Below, piece by piece: positions 21,897 to 32,453 of a DNA stretch of 64,000 nucleotides; positions within the stretch are counted from its first letter, which is position 1, and every line of letters begins with the position of its first letter. The stretch covers positions 7,949,147 through 8,013,146 of the forward strand of contig JABAKD010000023.1 in NCBI GenBank assembly GCA_012845835.1, given 5' to 3'. This DNA is from Undaria pinnatifida. Taxonomy: Eukaryota; Sar; Phaeophyceae; Laminariales; Alariaceae. The notes beneath the pieces were generated by a model, which made no database searches, was not told the origin of the DNA, and saw only the letters and a program-made list of their open reading frames with translations. The translations under genes and the position numbers were made by a program.

Positions 21897-22613
21897 GGAT
21901 TGACCTAGACACCGACAAAATGGCTGGGTGCGATCTCCCACGCGGTTTTCACCAATTAAGACCTGATTTTTTGGCACGTGTTTGATATGGCTATGACAAA
22001 GACATTCGAAACTGATTACTTTGATTTTTTATACTTTTTCAGTGAGTTAGCTCAATTTGAGCACATTATTAATCTATACATTTTTTGGCGACAAGCTGAC
22101 ATGAAAATATAAAAAAAGTCAAAGTCATTAGTTTTGAATATCTTTGTCACAGGCATATCAAACACGTGCCAAAACAATCAGGTCCTAATAGGAAATAACC
22201 GCGTGGGAAATCGCAAAATTCGCTTGGGCCCCAGAACATGGGTGCAGGACAGAAAAAATACTGGTACAAGTACAGAGGGTTTCTTCCACTGGTCTCTGGC
22301 TGCGGGAAGAGTGCTCCGCACCATGTTGTCCGCTCTTGTGTGTGTGGTGCGCGGTGGTTTGAAAAAAAAATGTTTCCGCCGCAAAAAAAAGAACGTTTCA
22401 GAATGATTTCGATCCCTCGCTAAAACCTATACAAAAGGCGCGGGGGGGGTATTGTTCTTTTGAGAGAACGTGTCCCAATATCCTTTTCGCCGAGATCGGC
22501 AGATGCGTTGGGATTGGCCGAGAAGAAGGATATGCCGAGCTCGTTCCAATTATTTGTTGTTGAAAATTTATGACGTGTTCCATACAAGTAAGAGTCAGTT
22601 TCTAGGTCAATCC
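21897..22613. mobile_element. 717-bp TIR insertion inside a family A MITE
   Basis: The insert is bounded by GGATTGACCTAGA (21897-21909) and its exact reverse complement TCTAGGTCAATCC (22601-22613). It contains a 110-bp hairpin. No clear target duplication and no transposase frame seen. Confidence 0.55.
21930..22214. repeat. Large inverted repeat (arms about 110 bp, spacer about 63 bp)
   Basis: Left arm 21930-22039 and right arm 22103-22214 are reverse complements with scattered mismatches; for example TTGGCACGTGTTTGATATG on the left matches CATATCAAACACGTGCCAA on the right. If transcribed it would form a long hairpin. It lies within the 717-bp insertion. Confidence 0.85.
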
Positions 22614-22779
22614 AGCCTGTATACCGGATGAAACGTCCCATGGCCCATGGTACACGACGAGAAATCATGTTAGGAAAAAGATCGAGAATGGTTCCGCCGA
22701 TTGTGGGCTAAGGAGCCACGTCGGTCGGAAACCATTCCAAGCTAGTACTTATACCTCTATCGTAGCGTCCGCCACACTT

Positions 22780-23000
22780 TCCCACGGCCGCACCCACCAC
22801 GCCCCACCGCCACCCAACCACCTACCCACCTACCCACACCCGCCCACCCACCCACTCACCCACCCTCTGCCCCACACTACCATGCCCCCATACCGCTACC
22901 CCCCCCCGCGCCCGCCCCAACGCCCCACCCAACCACCTACCCGCCGACCGACCCACTCACCAACTGAGACGCCCACCCACCAACCCAACCGTCCACCCCC
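22780..23000 (+). repeat. CCCACCCACC-type simple sequence
   Basis: Degenerate CCCAC/CCTACC-rich tract. The open proline-rich frame over it is compositional. Confidence 0.6.
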
Positions 23001-23785
23001 GGGGTGGAACCATCTATCCAGACGCTTCTCCTACCAGCGGCCTGGTGGAGATGCTGATAATACTGAACTGGACATGGAAGCAACGAGCGGGACACCGCTG
23101 CCGACCCGGAAGAGATGGCCTTGTTGGCGACGTTCCGGCGCGCACCCTGATAACAAGCTCGTAAACATGTACACATACATATATTTGCTGCGTTGAAGAG
23201 GATAACAATTCTGCAAAATGTGATGGAAGAAACAAAAAAAAAAAAGCCCAAAGACGCTGCGTTGAACAGGGCTGAAAGAGAGGGTCCAGACAGAAAAAAC
23301 GTTGCGCAACGCGTTAAGAGACGACACCAAAGCTACGGTGTAGGGGGCATCTTAAAATATACACCCCTTTTGGATCACTCTACTTTAGCGAGTGAAGGCC
23401 GCAAACCCTCTCTCCGAAAAAAATAACAATATTTGTGAATTGGGAGCGCGGTAGCTACCCATTCCTTTTTGACTGCAGTTTCACATATATATCGCAAAAA
23501 AAGAGCTGAAGCTGGGGACGAAACGTAAGCATGCATCGCACGGTAAGAAAGGGGGCGGGGGGGGGGGGGGCGGGGGGGGGGGGTGACTTGTGTACAAGAG
23601 TGCCCCCGAGGCTTGATTTTCCTCACTGCAAAAAACAAGAACCCAAAGGGAACCCTTCTGTATCGTAGTCTTGTCCGTAAGCGTGGTTGTACAAGATCTG
23701 AACACAGCTACAAGGCAAACTCGTCGGAATGCATGGTCCGTGAACGCCCCCGCCCCCTCCCAAACCTGGAGTGCGCTAGACGCAT

Positions 23786-24050
23786 GCTACGGTAGGGGTA
23801 TGGCACTTTTCGAGTCTAATTTTTTTTCTGAACGACCAGGCTCCTTAACCCAAAATCGCCGGAAAAAAAAAACGCCATTTTTTTGTTTTTTTGCATTTTT
23901 CTCGTTGTGTACCCAGGCCGCCAGATTTTCGTGCCCGGTGGCGTTTCTTTTCTTTTTTCCAAATGAATTTTTCGGGGGATGTGTGTTGCCGTAGTGTTTG
24001 CATCATTAGTGGATCAACCGTGTACTTAGTGGATCTCAAACCAAGAAAAA
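23786..24050 (+). mobile_element. MITE family A, partial copy
   Basis: Starts CGCATGCTACGGTAGGGGT and continues with the family A interior (CTGAACGACCAGGCTCCTTAACCC, AAAATCGCCGGAAAA, TCGTTGTGTACCCAGGC). The right TIR is absent; the copy decays around 24,000. Confidence 0.65.
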
Positions 24051-24215
24051 AATATGGGGCGGATCACCGCGCTAGTGGATCACAAAGAAAGGTATAAAAC
24101 GACTGACGGGTCATTCTGCAATGGATAGTGGACCGCAAAGTATAAACAGTGCATAGTGTGTCACTCGAAAATGTAATGCGCTGGAGTTCAAATACAAAAG
24201 TATACTAGTCGATCG

Positions 24216-24484
24216 GACCCAGGCTACGGTAGGGGGGTCCCCTTTTGGGCCTTTTATTTCAGTGGCTAGGGGTCACTCGCGCGAGTAACCCCTTTGTTCC
24301 TATGCAATCTTACGTTTTCTTTATGTTTTACATTGACGAAATCAATCCGCAATGCAAAGGTGATCTAAGCTGCGGCAAACCAAGTTCCTAAACCATCTTC
24401 ATTCGTAGGGTACAGAGCTACTCGTGCGAGTGGCTCAAACACACCAGTAAAAATGGGGGTACCCCCCCTACCGTAGCCTTGGTC
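24216..24484 (+). mobile_element. MITE family B, intact copy (269 bp)
   Basis: Near-perfect TIRs: GACCCAGGCTACGGTAGGGG at the left and the complement of GACCAAGGCTACGGTAGGGG at the right. Two internal palindromes, GGTCACTCGCGCGAGTAACC (24268) and GAGCTACTCGTGCGAGTGGCTC-like (24416), sit symmetrically inside. No coding capacity. Confidence 0.85.
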
Positions 24485-24894
24485 ATCGAGTTGGACGCAT
24501 CACGTAATACACATCTACCGTTCATCGTTACCGGCGCCGCTTTCTCATCATTACGTCGGTGTTTTATGTATTCCCGGTATAATATCGTGACGATGTCGGT
24601 GTTTTGGCGTCGAACCAATAAGGTTGGTCTATTTCGGTTTGTTTTTTCTGTTCTTGGTTTCGTGCACTGAGTTCGATAGTTGCCAGTACGCTTTCGTACT
24701 ATTCGGCAATAAATTGCGAGTACGATTTCGTAGCAATGTCCTTCGATTCAATCCACTCCCGGTAATATTTCGTACCCTACTGAAGTAGTGTTGGTGGTTA
24801 ACCCCTTTCGATTAAAAGCACGATCTCGTACCAGAAGTTTGCGAACAGTACGAAGTCGGGCGAGATAACAGGTGCGGATAGAACATTAACATTG

Positions 24895-25185
24895 GTATGA
24901 AATTCTGCCAGACAAAAAGTAGATATAATATAAAAATAAAAATACACTCCAGCTGTGAAACCGAATATTTTGTCGAAACTCATATTTGCAAGCTGTGTGT
25001 GATACTCCGATCGCGCGTATTACGGGTTGTGTGTCCTCATTAAGGATATAGGTCGGCGACTCCCCTTGCAACGACAGTGTAGCTATCAGGGTCAACATGG
25101 TGTTGTTAGGCAGTCTGTGCGTGGAAACTATGAAACCCGTTTCTGAGGGGGACAAAATCTGACGGCTGTGGAAGGAAATGCATCA
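24895..25185 (+). repeat. Dispersed repeat family G, copy 1
   Basis: Shares GCAAGCTGTGTGTGATACTC, CGATCGCGCGTAT, AAGGTCGGCGAC-like, GGGTCAACATGGTG and GGCTGTGGAA...TGCATCAGTTTA with 57420-57665 (same strand) and, reversed, with 33670-33965. Copies are diverged and no terminal structure is clear. Confidence 0.65.
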
Positions 25186-25752
25186 GTTTATCAAGTGAAT
25201 CCTGTATTATGTAGAATACTTGTAGGCTTTTCGTATGTGCGTTGATTGTTCTGCGTGATACAGTAGTAGATATTACCGTACAAAGACGCCATGCAAGATC
25301 GGTCCCGATCGTTGCGTTGCCTGACGTAAGCTTTTGTGCAGGAGGTGAATGCTGCTGTATGTATGTGATCAACAAGATCATCAGAAGAACAGGAGCGTCT
25401 GCACGACCGCTCGTTCAATCCTCTACAATTTGCCCATCATCATCATCCTCGCTTTTTAGCACACATATCAACATTCGCCCGCGTAGTCGCCAGCACTATA
25501 TTTTCTCTTCAATTTTGGAGAAGCGTTCATACGAGTTTGCCTCACAGCGACTTCAGCGCTCAACCTTTTGACTCCAAGCTGTATCTTGTCCGGTCATTGT
25601 CAAGTTGGTCTGCGCGCTGGTGTACACGCAACACCACATACATTACATCATCGATACAGTGGGGGACATTTCGAGCGAAACCGCACCGCAAAAGCATCGC
25701 ACACTTCACTCTATCTTCCTGTGTCGATAGTTCGAGGCCGTGTTGTAATTGA
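25186..25752. other. Intergenic, nothing recognised
   Basis: Open frames of about 110 codons are present but none shows a domain, splice sites or codon bias. Confidence 0.4.
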
Positions 25753-26043
25753 GCGCATGCTACGATAGAGATGCAGCACGATATTTTCTGGGGTTCCTAT
25801 TTCGTATGAGGTTAAGACATGTCCTTCTTTGACCCGAAAAAAAATCGGCTTGGAGAGGACAGAAAAATAAAAGTGAGGTACGTATACACACTGACTGGAT
25901 GAAAATCGCCAGCATGGACTAGGTATACAACGAAAAATGATGAATTAACACAACAACAAAATTCGGACGATTTTGGATTAAGGAGCCCCATGGTTGAGAA
26001 AACGTTTCAGACGAAAAGCGATACTTCTATCGTAAGCACGTAC
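25753..26043 (-). mobile_element. MITE family A copy (about 291 bp)
   Basis: Left GCGCATGCTACGATAGAGATGCA and right ATACTTCTATCGTAAGCACG are inverted termini. The interior has the family order on the minus strand (CTTAATCCAAAATCGTCCGAA, TTCTCAACCATGGGGC). Confidence 0.75.
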
Positions 26044-26094
26044 GTGCCATTTTTCAACATCGCTTCAAACTCGTCCCGAAAAATGCCACCTATG

Positions 26095-26352
26095 AGTCAT
26101 CCCACGGTAGGGGTTGCAGTTTTTGCGCGAAAACGTCCCTGGGCGATTGAGTTCCTCATGTGAGGGACTGCCGGTCAATGAAATAATTTCACTCGATCGA
26201 GTACATTTTATTTTTGGACAAAGGCATAGAAGAAGCTTGGTCGGGTTGTGCGACTGAATGCCTTCGAGGTCCTTTTTCGAGTGAGGTATTGAGTTCATCA
26301 TGTGAGGAGCTCAGGGGCTGATCTGATGATGCTGCAACCCTACCGTGGGATG
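26095..26352. mobile_element. MITE family D, intact copy (about 258 bp)
   Basis: TIRs GTCATCCCACGGTAGGGGTT (left) and GCAACCCTACCGTGGGATGG (right) are near-perfect inverted repeats of about 23 bp. Interior carries GGCATAGAAGAAGCTTGGTCG and GAATGCCTTCGAGG, shared with 11968-12190. A partial copy lies at 32840-32967. Confidence 0.85.
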
Positions 26353-27130
26353 GCTCCTATTTGAATCTTTCTGTCTTGTCAATTTCGCCCGATGTTCGCA
26401 CAAGGCCTAGAGCGGACTTACCCGCCATTAGTCGCCGTGCAGGTGGGTATTCGTGTCATGCATATCTCAGCCGAATTTCATATTGCCGGGGTAAAAACCT
26501 TCGTAGAAAAATAATGCACCAAAAAAATATAATCCATGTCTCAGAGTATTCCCCAGAGCATTATGTTTTGGGCAAAATCCACTATTCATTTTCAGTTTTG
26601 CGGTCCATTGAAGCCAGGTGATACACACCAGGCTTGTTTTGTTTTGTTCGTGATCGACTATTAATAATAGCGCGGTAATCCACTAGCCATTTTTCTCAAC
26701 GTGATTCTCCACTTGGCGTGACGATCCACACCAATGCGCAATACACGGAGGTGGTAAGCTCCCAAATGGAGGAACGCCTCAGAAAGAAAAAAAAGGTGGT
26801 GTGTCGGTGGTAACACCTAGCTATCGTAGCACACGCATCGCTACGATATTACAGGTAGAGCACGTTTTGCGATTCTTCGGTTTTGTTAGAGTGACGGGGG
26901 GGCCCTTGACTGTTTCGGGGCAAGTATGTAAATATTAAAAATAGCGACGACCACTGCGCGATATTTTTCGAGGTTTTCGAGGATGAGGCTACGATATGGA
27001 GGGAGAGGTGTAGCCTCGTTTTTTATTAACCCCCCCCCCCCCTGTAGGATTTTGAGCCACTCGCGGGGGGAGTGACACCGCACTCCTTGGCGAATTGCGA
27101 ATTCATAGATCGCACCAAAATTAGAACACC
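26353..27130. other. Intergenic, nothing recognised
   Basis: No domain-bearing frame. Short TACGATA/TATCGTAG motifs at 26818-26850 and 26990 may be remnants of MITE ends. Confidence 0.35.
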
Positions 27131-27406
27131 GACGCGTGCTTCTTACGATATAGTAGAGGTGTTGTATCGTTTTATTTCTGAGGCTTCCCAATTTGGGAGG
27201 TTTAGGCCTCTCCCAGGAACTGATTTTGGAGATAAACAAAACTGCTCGTTAACGGGCGAGAAATCCCATGGCCTTGGCCCACAACGAGAATCAGGCAACA
27301 AAAGAAAATGGGCATTTTTTCCCGACGATTTTCGGTCCAGGAACCCCTTCATTCAGAAACCATTTCAGACTCTTCGAAAAGCGCTACCTCTAAAGTAGCA
27401 CGCGCC
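27131..27406 (-). mobile_element. MITE family A copy (about 276 bp)
   Basis: Termini GACGCGTGCT...GATATAGTAGAGGT and GCTACCTCTAAAGTAGCACGCGCC. The interior matches family A on the minus strand (CCTCTCCCAGGAACTGATTTTGGAGA, CCCATGGCCTTGG, CGATTTTCGGTCCAGGAACC). Confidence 0.75.
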
Positions 27407-27424
27407 CAGCACAAAAAAACGTTC

Positions 27425-27879
27425 TGGTCGAAACCCAACTCAGGGGAGTCACTCGCGCGCGAGTGAGAGTGACCCCGAGTGACAGCAAATAATGGCCTCA
27501 ATAGTGAACCCCCCTCCCCCCCTCCCCCCCCCCCGCCCCTACGCTACCACCCGGGGTCTGGAGTATCCATCAGTAGTAGCGTGAGCGCGCGGCACCCCCA
27601 CTGTACAATAGTGCCAAGCCATTTTTGCGGATTTGTTCAACGCAGTCGCTCGGTGTCACTCGCGCGAGTGACCCCCTGTTATATGATGGTGTCTTAACCT
27701 GCCGTGCGGTTTAAAATACGGATATTAATCGGAAATGGGAGCGGAAGGCTACCATGGTGCGCGCCAACACAATCAAAACACCAAATGCCTTGTTTCTCCG
27801 TGAGGGTACAGATTACCACTCGAGCGAGTGGCCCAGAAACGGTATAGGGTACCCGCCTAGACCTACCGTCGCTTTGGTC
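27425..27879. mobile_element. MITE family B fragments
   Basis: Two internal palindromes (TCACTCGCGCGCGAGTGA at 27449 and GTCACTCGCGCGAGTGACCCC at 27656), a CACTCGAGCGAGTGG palindrome at 27818 and the right terminus CCTACCGTCGCTTTGGTC at 27862-27879 belong to family B. A left terminus was not found, so this is at least one truncated or rearranged copy. Confidence 0.55.
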
Positions 27880-28710
27880 AGCGGCTCGGCGCTACTAGTC
27901 AGATCATTGTGCTGCGCTCGCCCCGCACACGTCTTTGCGCTGTGTGGTCGTTCGGACACCAATTTTATCATCACCATCGTCATCATCATCATCCTCATCA
28001 TCATCGGCAGCAGCCAGAACTGGCCGATGCAGTTATCGTCAATTTTCGACGCCAATTTTCTCCTGGCTTGGGGTCTCGATTACGGGGCAGCAAAAAGTTG
28101 TCGCAGAGAATGTGACTATCTATCGGGTTTCCTAAATGTGATTTTTGGTTGCATACGCAGGGGCCAGGAGTTTGTGTTATACGTCGGGGGTTTCAGCTTT
28201 CATTTCCCTGGAAACAAGGCCTTGGACTCGTCCGACCCAACAATTGAGGCATACATGGAGAGCCCTCCTCACGCGAGGAAAATCTCGCAACCGAAACAGT
28301 GTGTGCACAGGTCTGACACAGTATACGGTTGGGGGATCGCCTCTGGGGCCAGTTTTGGCAGTGTGCCTCGGGGTAGCTCGCGAGCGAGCAAGAGGGTTCT
28401 CCCGCTCGGGACTTTTTGCGATCTTCACACGCTTGTCGTGCGCCCTGTGTTCGTATTATTGCGCGGTCTAGGAGAACCCCCTCAACGGAAAGATGAGAGC
28501 TACATACGAGCTGCGCGACAAAAAAAACAAAGCTCGCCATATATACAGGTATGATTTGGTCGCGGTGAGGAGCGCCGATTCTCCCCAGAGCGCGAGAGGG
28601 TGAAATGCCCCCCTCCGGCGGAGACGCGTGACTAAATACCGAGGAGCTACTGCATAACCATCCCCCAAACTGCAAAATTCTACGATAGGGGCAGCTACGA
28701 TAGGTGCGAC

Positions 28711-28950
28711 CGAATCTGCGATAGCACCCCCAAAACCAGAGATTTTCTTTAACGGACGCTTTGTGGCTGCTCGATACAAGGAAGGATACTACTGAAACCA
28801 AAGTATCCATATATTGTCTTGGGTGCAAAGGTCTATCGATCGATGACGTCGGGGTGTCGAGGGACGCCAGGGAGATACGATCGGGAGCTGGTTTTGAAAC
28901 CGGCGATTTCGTTTAAGAAAAATTGGGGGGGGCTATCGTAGAACGATTCG
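28711..28950 (+). mobile_element. MITE family C, intact copy (about 240 bp)
   Basis: Left CGAATCTGCGATAGCACCCCC and right GGGGGGGCTATCGTAGAACGATTCG are inverted termini. The interior matches 38128-38371 closely (CAAAACCA, TTTCTTTAACG, ACAAGGAAGGATAC, AAAGTATCCATATATT, GATCGGGAGCTGGTTTTGAA). A family A element abuts it at 28951. Confidence 0.85.
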
Positions 28951-29201
28951 TGCGTGCTACGATAGAGGGTGCACCGAGTGTTTCCTGAGGTTTTCCCCCA
29001 CTTCTGGAGCTTAAGACCTCTCGTAAAAAACTGATTGTGAAGAAACATAAACTGCTACCAGATAAAAAAAATCCCATGGCCTAGGTATACAAAGAGAATC
29101 GTGCGAAAAAATTAACCTTTTTGCGACGATTTCAGGTTAAGGAGGCCCGTCGTTCAGAAAACGTTTCAGACAAAAAGTGATACCTCTACCGCAGCATGCG
29201 T
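28951..29201 (-). mobile_element. MITE family A copy (about 251 bp)
   Basis: Termini TGCGTGCTACGATAGAGG and TACCTCTACCGCAGCATGCG. Interior on the minus strand has GGCCTCCTTAACCTGAAATCG and CCTAGGCCATGGGATTTTTTT. It directly abuts family C on the left and another family A copy on the right. Confidence 0.85.
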
Positions 29202-29454
29202 CGATAGAAGTATACCGTTTTTTTTGCTATCTCGTTTGTGAATGACTTAAGACACTCCTTAACCCAAAATCGTCGGAAAATACGCCCCCTTAGTTTTGGC
29301 ATGATTATTGTTGGTTACCTAGACCATGGGATGTTTCATCCGGCAGCAGTCTTCTTTTTTTGCTTCAAATCAGTTGTTGGTACGAGAGGTCTGAAGCTAA
29401 CAAATTTGATCAAACCTCCGAAAAAAAGGGGTGCACCTCTATCGTAGCACGCGT
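29200..29454 (+). mobile_element. MITE family A copy (about 255 bp), opposite orientation to its neighbour
   Basis: Right terminus GTGCACCTCTATCGTAGCACGCGTC is well preserved; the left one is decayed (GTCGATAGAAGTATACC). The interior reads ACTCCTTAACCCAAAATCGTCGG, CCATGGGATGTTTCATCCGG, GAGAGGTCTGAAGCTAAC in family A order on the plus strand. Confidence 0.8.
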
Positions 29455-29561
29455 CAAACGCGACCCCGCTGCCGGAGTCAAAGGGGAATGATCGCATCAC
29501 GCAGTGTAAACATGGCAAGGCACCCACGAGGCAGTTACATAGTCAACTACCCATTGCTGTC

Positions 29562-29835
29562 TCTGGAGTGGCCACACCAGAAAACAAGGTATAACTCCTT
29601 GGCGCTGTCATCCATAATCAAGAAAGTAGGCAAAAGGTGCCCAAGTCCGTCTTACGAGCGGTTCTTGGAAGGATATAGTCCACCCTTCATGCGATTCGCC
29701 GAACACCCCTCGGCGCTTCGCGCTTGGTGCAAGCAATGCCTGCCTCTTCTGATTTATGAAAACCCGGCGTGCTCCGTCCCGGCATAGTAGGGATGTTAGG
29801 GTCTAGATGGCCATACGACTAAGGCCATGCACAAA
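29562..29835 (+). repeat. Dispersed repeat family E, copy 1 (about 270 bp)
   Basis: Contains CTGGAGTGGCCACACCAGAAA, TCTTACGAGCGGTTCTTGGA, CACCCTTCATGC, CGGCGCTTCGCGCTTGGTGCA, GAAAACCCGGCGTGCTCCGT and CATACGACTAAGGCCATGCA. The same blocks recur at 39375-39590 and 55778-55992 (plus) and 61695-61985 (minus), with fragments at 48530-48680, 54335-54460, 46855-46885 and 63850-63960. Confidence 0.75.
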
Positions 29836-30333
29836 CTGAGCACACCCCTTGCTACCGCAGTCTGGGTCATGGACACCACCTCTATTCTACCAAGCGTACC
29901 TTTTAGTCCTTCACGTTTGTCGTAGACCGATGGCGCCTTGGTTATGTATCGCACGCGCGCGACCGACGCGACCTCGAGCTGCCGCGTTTGTTAGCTCCGT
30001 TAAAGGGTCGTAAATCCTTGCAAGAAGCATCTTGGCCGTGCTGTGAGGTGTGGGGGAACATATAGGACTCAAGCTACGGTGGGGCCCTTGGCCACCCCTG
30101 CTCCTCGGCCGTTTTTCAAGTTTCGTGCTATTTCCGTTCAGCGTGATAGGATATCTTCCAAGGAATACTGGAGAAAAACAATCTACGCCGCGCCGAAACA
30201 ACTTGTGACTAACTTTCAAAGTCTTGTGTTCGTGAACGGAAATAATTCGCTCGCGTGCGAGAGGGGTGAAAACCCGGTGTAGTCAGACGCGTGGTACGAT
30301 GGCGGTGTAGCAGCTGTTGTTGATTGTAGCACC

Positions 30334-30645
30334 GATCAAGGCCACGGTAGGGGGGACGATAATACGCCCCCCTTATTTCATTAATAGATTTGAGCCCTCC
30401 AGCCACACGAATGACTCTGTATACCTCACTGACGAAACGATCTTACTTTTACGCGGTACGCTTGGCGCGGCGTGGACAACTGTTGCAATGCGGATTCATG
30501 TCGCTACGTGAGCACGTGTAGAAAAGCACCCAAGCTCACGTCCACGCAAAGAAACAGGGGGGTCACTCGCGCGAGTGACTCCGGGTTACACTGCAGAAAA
30601 AAGCCAAAAAAAAAAAACATAGCCCCCCTGTCGTGGCAGCTGGTT
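30334..30645 (+). mobile_element. MITE family B copy (about 312 bp)
   Basis: Left GATCAAGGCCACGGTAGGGGGG, right CCCCCCTGTCGTGGCAGCTGGTT as an imperfect inverted repeat, and the internal GGTCACTCGCGCGAGTGACT palindrome at 30562. It shares TACCTCACTGACGA with the copy at 39971-40241. Confidence 0.7.
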
Positions 30646-30690
30646 CACCTTTCGTCTTAAACGGGTACCTCACCCTACCGCAGATCCTTG

Positions 30691-30974
30691 GACGCGTGCT
30701 ACCATCCTAGAGGTATCATTTTTCGTCTTCGTCCGAAAATGTTTCTTAATGTCGGGGCTCCTAAACACAAAATCGTCGGAAATTTTAGACTTTTTCTTTG
30801 TTCTCTGCGTGATCTTCTCATCGTCTCCCTAGGCTATATGGAATTTGCATCCGGTGTGTAGCAGGTTTGTTTTATTTCCAAAAGTCAGGATTTTGGGAGA
30901 GGTCTAAGGCTCCCAAAATTGAGGAAACCTCTCGCAAAAGAAATACGTGGGGCGCCTCTATCGTAGCACGCGTC
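30691..30974 (+). mobile_element. MITE family A copy (about 284 bp)
   Basis: Termini GACGCGTGCTACCATCCTAGAGGT and GCGCCTCTATCGTAGCACGCGTC. Interior in plus-strand family order (CGGGGCTCCTAAACACAAAATCGTCGG, GGGAGAGGTCTAAGGCTCCC). Confidence 0.85.
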
Positions 30975-31304
30975 CTTGGTCAAAAGGCCTCGTTTGTTCC
31001 CGATATGGCAAATGCTCGTTGACGTACTGATTGCCACGCACGGTACGGCATAAGGAATGCGCAACAAATGTTTTTGAACAGTTCCTGACTTGACACGCAC
31101 CTCTACACGGTTTTACGCCCGTGGTGATACAAGTAAGCCGTTTGGCGCATTGCTGCAGCAAAGGACGCAGCTACAGATGATGACGTCGCAACTCGATCGA
31201 TAAACTCTGCACCTTGCACAAATCTGACGTTTAGGAATGGCGCAAGGGGAACCTGGCTGCAAGGCATTCATTCTGCGTCCGTAAGTAAGGATGCCAACCC
31301 ATTC

Positions 31305-31380
31305 ACCACTGGAAACCCTGTTTGCGGAAAATACTAGGAATTAGTATAGGGACAGGATTCGGGGCTCTTTAGGGGTTAAA
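31305..31380 (+). mobile_element. MITE family F copy
   Basis: CTGGAAACCCTGTTTG, ATTAGTATAGGGACAGGATT and GGGGCTCTTTAGGGGTTAA match the family F unit; the left end is truncated. Confidence 0.55.
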
Positions 31381-31855
31381 ACCTTAACTGGTATCCGAGA
31401 GTCTAGCTTAATTGCGTAGCTCTATCGGTTGACGAGCGTTGCCTTTCAGAAAACAAAACAGACTTCCTAGGCCTGCCTCTGCCGCGTACGCACCAGATTA
31501 CTCGTCACGATTCGGATTGTGTAGGTTTCGTGGTTTGACCACTACTACCCCAGAGGCTGGTGTACCGGATGCGATGCCGTGTTGTCCATGAGGTATATCT
31601 TACCACGCAACCGCACCGTTCTGAGTGTGAATTGTTCTGCGAGGCGCGATAAGATAGAGACACACGGCGCATTTGTTTCTGTCTGTTGGCGTTGTGGGCG
31701 ACGGGGCTCCATGACCCAAAAATCGTAGGAAAATGTCACTCATTCTCGGCAATATTCTATAACATTTCTGCTTGCCGAGGCCCATGGGCTCATTCATTGG
31801 GTTTTGCACTCTGTTTTTCGACGAATCAAAACAGTTTTTTGGGCGTTGAGCATAC

Positions 31856-32124
31856 GACGCATGCTACGCGGTAGAGATGCAGTGTTTGGAGGCTCCTAGC
31901 GAGGTGAGGAGGATGCGCTGTATGTGCTGCATGTACTATGTACTGTGTCTCTCCCACAAACGGATTTGGGGGGGGCGGGAATGTGCACACACGATGAACA
32001 ATCGCATGGCGCACGTGTATACAACGGATATTGGTTCCAAAGGATAAATCCGTAAGATTGGACTATTTCGGGTGAAAGAAATAGATTCAGCCAAACACGA
32101 GTCTACCTCTGTCGTAGCACGCGC
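31856..32124 (-). mobile_element. MITE family A copy, diverged
   Basis: Termini CGACGCATGCTACGCGGTAGAGATGCA and CTACCTCTGTCGTAGCACGCG. The interior is more diverged than in other copies. Confidence 0.6.
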
Positions 32125-32170
32125 CATGTAAGACCTCCTCCGATGAGCAGCCACTGACAAGAGCAAGACC

Positions 32171-32453
32171 CGTGCCCCGATAGAGCGAGGAGGTGCTTTT
32201 TGTCGTGAAAACGGTTTCTGAATTCCGGTGCTCCTTAGCCCGAAATCGTCGGAATTTCGTCCTCCGTTTTTTTTTATAGCATGATTCTCGTTGTGTACCT
32301 GCCTCTAGGCGCCATGGAGTTTTTCATCCGGTAAATATATAATAACTAGCAGTTTCATTTTATCCCTAAGATCAGTTTCTTTGGCAGAGGTCTTAAGCTC
32401 CCAAAATTGAGGAGTAGTGTTAAGAAAAAACGTGGCGCACCTCTACCGTAGCG
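32171..32453 (+). mobile_element. MITE family A copy (about 283 bp)
   Basis: Right terminus CGCACCTCTACCGTAGCG is intact; the left one (CCGATAGAGCGAGGAGGTGC) is degenerate. Interior: CCGGTGCTCCTTAGCCCGAAATCGTCGG, CATCCGGTA, GGCAGAGGTCTTAAGCTCCC. Confidence 0.75.

Larger units (their letters stand above)
21756..22772 (-). mobile_element. MITE family A copy split by a 717-bp insertion
   Basis: Left part 21756-21896 (GATACGATATTATAGAGGT, GAGCTCAAGACAGC, CTGATCTGGAGA) and right part 22614-22772 (TACCGGATGAAACGTCCCATGG, GGTACACGACGAG, ATACCTCTATCGTAGCGTCC) together restore the family A order seen uninterrupted at 60111-60357. The insert is annotated separately. Confidence 0.65.

Noticed and set aside
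27754-28554. Open frame of 266 codons on the plus strand
   Set aside because: It begins inside a family B MITE end, runs through an ATC microsatellite (poly-Ile) and shows no domain or codon bias; most likely chance.
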